Below, piece by piece: positions 58,764 to 64,000 of a stretch of DNA of 64,000 bases. The notes below the pieces were generated by a model, which saw nothing but the letters and a program-made list of their open reading frames with translations, did not search any database and was not told the DNA's origin. The DNA lies in contig NC_049991.1 in assembly GCF_000003815.2 (NCBI RefSeq), positions 3,273,667-3,337,666 of the forward strand. The letters are read 5' to 3'. This DNA is from Branchiostoma floridae (Eukaryota > Chordata > Leptocardii > Amphioxiformes > Branchiostomatidae). Numbering within the stretch: position 1 is the first letter of the stretch; every line of letters begins with the position of its first letter. The translations under genes were made by a program, and so were the position numbers.

Positions 58764-59168
58764 ATGAATGAATGAATGAATGAATGAATGAATGAATGAA
58801 TGAATGAATGAATGAATGAATGAATGAATGAATGAATGAATGAATGAATTTTTATTAACGTGTCATGCGTTAGAACGCCCAGCCCACGTGGGCTTATGAG
58901 ACACATACAAAATAAATTATAAGTGAACGTAGGATAATATAACACAAAAAGAACGACAGGAAAATAATCGGTAACTATTATACAAATCAGATAACATACC
59001 AGATATCAAAACATAATCATAATCACAGAAATCAAAACCATCGAATCAGGGTTTTGCAGAGCTAAACAGAGCAGAAGTTATACAGAACATAAGGGAAACA
59101 TAATAAAACAATAACAATGTGTATAAGTGGACAGGTTGTGTATTCATGTGTATAATCGTCTTCTTCTT
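58764..59168 (-). mobile_element. LINE 3'-end insertion with (TTCA)n tail
   Basis: Plus strand: (TGAA)n at 58766-58848, then TTTTTATTAACGTGTCATGC. On the minus strand this is a 3' UTR ending GTTAATAAAAA and a (TTCA)n tail. It splits GGGACAGCAAGTA from AGTAAGTTGGTTCC; unit D has the unbroken site GGGACAGCGCAAGTAAGTTG at 62260-62280. Confidence 0.7.
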
Positions 59169-60439
59169 TGATTTAGTAAGTTGGTTCCTTGTACTTTGTC
59201 TGGTACCGTTGTTCTTATTCTTTGGTCACGGCAGTAGACAAACATTTGGCGCATGTAGGGTCGGAGTGTTCAGAGCTTTGTAGACGAGTATGGCGTTATA
59301 GCATTAATGTGTTGCCTATGATGTAGTCTTTGTATATCAATATATTTGTTATCATTGCTGATGAAACTGGCGCCTACATGACGCTTTTACCTGCGTTCTT
59401 TTTAGTTTCTCGCAACTTTTGGAGACGGTCTCTGACGGCAGATAAAGAGAGCAGATAACGCACAGTCAAAGAAAGTGCACACCTACTTTTTCCTATTGTC
59501 CATTCAACACCACTCCTTGCTTATCGTGTGTGATAAACAAATGATTATGTCCAGTGTTATCAAGAATAGTCTGTTTATTGCAATTCGTATTCATAACTAC
59601 CTAGATGCATTGGGACTGGTACAACCAGGGACGTTATTTACCTACCTACCTACCTACCTACCCAGTGCCTTTGCCTCTATATATTACAATGTATATATAC
59701 ACGTATTTAACATCTTTTGAAGAGGTACGTAACATCTTGTATATCAATGCGATATATAGTCATAGTTGACTGGGGAAGATGCTATCAGTCAATTTTAATA
59801 TCATTGGAGTAATTGTTTAATGCCAGCTTTTCGAATGAGAGTCACCCAATACTAAAAATGAAATAAAAATTGTAAATATAGAAATTAATTAATAATTCGG
59901 CATCTTCATTCAGCTAGAATACAAAACAATTTATTGCTTCACCTTATTCAACAACTTTGAAGCCATTCTCAATAATGGCAGCTGTACAGCAAAACATTTT
60001 GGAAATATGGAATAAGAAAAAATAAAAAAGGTAACAAGAATGAAGAAAAATCAAAATATTAATTGGTTGATAGGCATATGTTCCACATTTTTCATAATTT
60101 CATTTCTACACTGAATAATTAGTTGATCAGTATGTTCTATTGTCTGCATGAGCGATACATATTATATATAGATAAATACCAACACATTCAGAATTCATTT
60201 CTCTAGTATATCACAAAGAGGTGAGATACAATGTAAGCACAAATTTTATCTCCAAGATTGAAATAGTTAGGTATTGTAGAGCCATATACATCGTATATAT
60301 TACGGATAAGTAGACTGTGTGTTGACTAACTAGTTCACAACACCCCTCGATAGATAGATATTAAACATATGGCCTAACTTTGTAACAATCTTAGATTAAT
60401 TTGCTGTAACTTAAAGACAGACAATAACATTTTGGCACA

Positions 60440-60730
60440 TATTTTGACATACAAAGGACATAAAGGACTTAAAGATAGTCCCATTGCCTTTTTTTAAAAG
60501 AGCAGTGCGTTGTTATCAACTGTGTCTCGGGCATGGTATTGGGAGGTAGAGCCCAACGCTCCCCCTCTACCTCCGTGACCGAAACACATTTTTACATCGA
60601 GGGCGAGTCGCCTACAGTGCCTTTCTCAAGGCCACAAGATTGGTAGCATGGCAGAATTCGAAAGGATGACTTTTTTGTTCTTGGCCAAATACCCTGTATT
60701 TACGCCACACGATAACACTTAACCAATTGT
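60440..60730 (-). repeat. tRNA-derived SINE in unit C
   Basis: Same minus-strand SINE as in A and D (TTTCGAATTCTGCCATGCTA and CTTGAGAAAGGCACT). Confidence 0.6.
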
Positions 60731-61477
60731 ATCATCTACTTGATGTGCAGCGGGCATTTGTACCATGTACAAATGTCGTGCAATCAAGTTCTCTCTCTCT
60801 ATTGATGTTGGAATGATTTAAGGTCTTGTATATGTCGGCTGCGGTAATGATAATGCAAAAATGTCATGCTCAACTATTGGTAAGGTCATGATTATATGGA
60901 TGTCATCCACGGGCATCAATTTCCGTCCGTTTAAAATGAAACTATGTTTTATATCATACTAAGAAGCTGCATATGTGCAAATATTTGCTGTAAAATGAAA
61001 TAAAATATACATATACAAAGAAGAAGATATGAATCGACAAATCTAAAGAATTTATTTCTCGGTATACAATTTTCTGTGTGTTCAGTCAATATTTTAAAGA
61101 TATGAAATTCGAATGACCCAGAATGGGCCCTCATATACGTTGTCCCTAACCCTATCCACATCCACATCATTACAATCTATCCAAAAGGTTCTAAAGTTAT
61201 GCTGACCACAGATGGACAAACACACACACGCGCGCGCGCGCGCGCACACACACATACGCACACACACGCACACAAAAAATACAGTCGCGTATACATAGGC
61301 ACACACAAAAAATACCTACAATGAGTAAAAATAACATTGTCTGATGTTAACTGCAACTTTATACTAGCCGGCGTCGGAAATGTATTCTCTCACTCCAAAT
61401 CTCTTGTAGACAAAGAGGCAATGTTTCAGATGCAGACATTGGTGTTGTTCGCTGTTACTTAGCACCACAATTGCACC

Positions 61478-61628
61478 ACTCACTCACTCAGGTCCGCATG
61501 CTCCGGGATGGAGCGTAGCGCCTGCACACACGGATCTCCACATAGGTCTGTTGAGGGCCAGCACCCAGGCGGCGGTGGTAAGGTCGAGGCCGGCAGCCCT
61601 CAGGTCGTCCTTCAGTTGTTCTTGCCAG
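61478..61628 (-). mobile_element. Very short 5'-truncated LINE insertion in unit C
   Basis: 151 bp bounded by perfect 9-bp duplications AATTGCACC (61469-61477 and 61629-61637). The minus strand starts CTGGCAAGAACAACTGAAGG, encodes the last ~48 LINE codons and ends in GAGT repeats. Unit B has AATTGTGCC uninterrupted at the same place (58111-58119). Confidence 0.85.
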
Positions 61629-62149
61629 AATTGCACCCTTTGTGTATAATTACAGTTTTTCACACCTTGAAGATTGCATGCATTTACAGACTACTCAGCG
61701 GAAATTGTCCCCTTTGTCCTGTGAGGAAGTACTTTTAACTGTTCATCATTTGGCCAGTCACATGTGCTTCGGAGCTTAGAAGAAAAAAAAATCGAAAAAA
61801 TAGTTGCTTTACTTGAAATGCCATAAGTGAAATTAAATTAGATTGAATTAGATAAGAATGATTCAACTGTTGTGTGGCTTAATACTGATTATTGCTTTGG
61901 GGGGTTGTGGAATCATCAAGGTATTTGTTTAATTATTCATGAAAGCTCAAATCGGCCTGCATGTCGCTTTTCATTCAGGTAATGGTTAAAAAAAGCAGGG
62001 TCAGACAACGTATAAAACAGAGATACAGTTTACATCATTAAAAGTCGTAATGAGTCTTGTAAGTCTACATATACAATGTTGCATACATGGTACAAAATAC
62101 ATAATAGCGAGATATATGAATCCATGATTCGAGTCCATTTATTTAGGTC

Positions 62150-62360
62150 ATTTCCTTTGAGCCAAAGTTGGGGCTGTGCGTATGTCTGGTGGTAGGCTGT
62201 TCTAGATGTTGGTTCCACGAAAGGCGATGGCACTTCTGGAGGTTTCTCGCTGGGGTTTTGGGACAGCGCAAGTAAGTTGGTTCCTTGTACTTTGTCTGGT
62301 ACTGTTGTTCTTATTCTTTGGTCACGGCAGTAGACAAACATTTGGCGCATGTAGGGTCGG
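62150..62360 (-). pseudogene. LINE ORF C-terminal remnant at the C/D junction
   Basis: The minus strand reads MRQMFVYCRDQRIRTTVPDK and then, after a frame change, a decayed form of the SRSAIAYRGPN..LPP end seen at 58637. This is the uninterrupted version of the site split in unit B/C. Confidence 0.6.
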
Positions 62361-64000
62361 AGTGTTCAGAGCTTTGTAGACGAGTATGGCGTTATAGCAT
62401 TAATGTGCTGCCTATGATGTAGTCTTTGTATATCAATATATTTGTTATCATTGCTGATGAAACTGGCGCCTACATGACGCTTTTACCTGCGTTCTTTTTA
62501 GTTTCTCGCAACTTTTGGAGACGGTCTCTGACGGCAGATAAAGAGAGCAGATAACGCACAGTCAAAGCAAGTGCACACCTACTTTTTCCTATTGTCCATT
62601 CAACACCACTCCTTGCTTATCGTGTGTGATAAACAAATGATTATGTCCAGTGTTATCAAGAATAGTCTGTTTATCGCAATTCGTATTCATAACTACCTAG
62701 ATGCATTGGGAGGTACAACCAGGGACGTTATTTACCTACCTACCTACCTACCTACCCAGTGCCTTTGCCTCTATATATTACAATGTATATATACACGTAT
62801 TTAACATCTTTTGAAGAGGTACGTAACATCTTGTATATCAATGCGATATATAGTCATAGTTGACTGGGGAAGATGCTATCAGTCAATTTGAATATCATTG
62901 GAGTAATTGTTTAATGGCAGCTTTCCGAATGAGAGTCACTCAATACTGAAAAAATAATATAAAAATTGTAAATATATAAATTAATGAAATACAAAACAAT
63001 TTATTGCTGCACCTTATTCAAAAATTTTGAAGCCATTCTCAAATCTATTCCACTTATAATTGTAATAAAGGCAGCTGTACAGACAAAACATTTTGGAAAT
63101 ATGGAATAAGAAAAAATAACATAGGTTACAAGAATGAAGAAAAATCAAAAGATTAATTGGTTGATAGGGATATGTTCCACATTTTTCATAATTTCATTTC
63201 TACACTGAATAATTAGTTGATCAGTATGTTCTATAGTCTGCATGAGCGGTACAAATTGTATATAGATAAATACCAAGACATTCAGAATTCATTTCTCTAG
63301 TATATCACAAAGAGGTGAGATACAATGTAAGTACTAATTTATCTCCAAGATTGAAATAGTTAGGTATTGTAGAGCCATGTACATATATATTACGGATAGG
63401 TAGACTTAATGCGTGTTGACTAACTAGTTCACAACACCCCTCGATAGATAGATATTAAACATATGGCCTAACTTTGCAACAATCTTAGATTAATTTGCTG
63501 TAACTTAAAGACAGACAATGACATTTTGGCACATATTTTGACATACAAAGGACATAAAGGACTTAAAGATAGTCCCATTGCCTTTTTTGAAAGAGCAGTG
63601 CGTTGTTATCAACTGTGTCTCGGGCATGGTATAGGGAGGCAGAGCCCAACGCTCCCCCTCTACCTCCGTGACCGAAACACACTTTTACATCGAGGGTGAG
63701 TCGCCTACAGTGCCTTTCTCAAGGCCACAAGATTGGTAGCATGGCAGAATTCGAAAGGGTGACTTTTTTGTTCTTGGCCAAATACCCTGTATTTACGCCG
63801 CACGATCACACTTAACCAATTGTATCATCTACTTCATGTGTAGCGGGTGTAATACATTGTACCATGTACAAATGTCGTGCAATCAAGTTCTCTCTCTATA
63901 TATTGATGTTGGAATGATTTAAGGTCTTGTATATGTCAGCTGCGGTAATGATAATACAAAATAAAATGTCATGTGCAACTATTGGTAAGGTCAAACCTAC
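62266..64000. repeat. Tandem unit D of the array (cut by window end)
   Basis: Follows unit C directly and matches it base for base over most of its length, with (CTAC)n at 62735-62756 and a minus SINE at 63530-63820. It leaves the window before the CA repeat. Confidence 0.9.

Larger units (their letters stand above)
59172..62265. repeat. Tandem unit C of the array
   Basis: Complete unit: LINE remnant (59176-59460), (CTAC)n at 59640-59661, AT-rich core, minus SINE (60440-60730), CA/CG repeat (61220-61275), LINE insertion (61478-61628), and LINE C-terminus (62150-62265). Unit D repeats it at +3092-3094 bp. Confidence 0.9.

Noticed and set aside
58637-58945. IHSFIHSFIHSF-rich minus frame as a gene
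   Set aside because: The repeat is the (TGAA)n tail; only the last ~40 codons (LINE C-terminus) are a coding remnant.

Overview
The window looks like a draft assembly from an invertebrate deuterostome, most likely a cephalochordate (amphioxus, Branchiostoma). The DNA is AT-rich, the genes have introns with GT-AG splice sites, and the intergenic space is full of TIR-bearing MITEs, tRNA-derived SINEs, 5'-truncated non-LTR retrotransposons, minisatellites and microsatellites. Several repeat types (the CGCGAA-rich palindromic MITE, the SINEs with a GGTTCGAATCC-like B box) are ones I associate with amphioxus. The organism call is an inference. Three runs of N (19600-20573, 37380-37479, 39950-40458) interrupt the sequence.

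Only two intact protein-coding genes can be supported. (1) On the plus strand at 32843-34592 is a two-exon class A GPCR of 424 residues. It resembles prokineticin receptors most, and several microswitch motifs are altered. (2) On the minus strand at 44437-38478 is a seven-exon gene for a secreted 422-residue protein: signal peptide, one CUB domain split over two exons, then a trypsin-like serine protease domain with a complete catalytic triad. I rebuilt it from splice phases, which close exactly in frame across all seven exons. One of the three gaps falls inside an intron of this gene. The two genes are on opposite strands with their 3' ends facing each other, about 3.9 kb apart.

Region by region. 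0-10 kb: AT-rich intergenic sequence with a 15-bp minisatellite, two related MITEs in opposite orientation (4.7-5.5 kb), hairpin MITEs and a (TATTC)16 microsatellite. 10-13 kb: a HIRAN-like pseudogene exon with one in-frame TAG, a hAT-type MITE, and weak minus-strand first-exon candidates. 13-20 kb: two paralogous blocks, each holding a cluster of ~180-bp tandem repeats, plus a LINE fragment broken by an inversion. 20-32 kb: gene-poor, with several tandem arrays and SINEs. 32-35 kb: the GPCR. 37-44.5 kb: the CUB-protease and a 79-bp minisatellite that is an amplification of its own last-exon end. 44.5-53 kb: tandem repeats of ~293 bp, an L1-like fragment, a TIR element, and a 5'-truncated LINE with an intact C-terminal reading frame. 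53.6-64 kb: a tandem array of a ~3.1-kb non-coding unit (copies A-D) that contains a SINE, CA repeats and LINE remnants, and carries an internally deleted mariner element. Comparing its copies gives empty-site evidence for two insertions.

I see no operon, CRISPR array, phage or bacterial-type system. The strongest unusual signal is the conversion of the protease gene's 3' coding end into a 79-bp satellite directly behind its stop codon. No wholly new biological system is evident.
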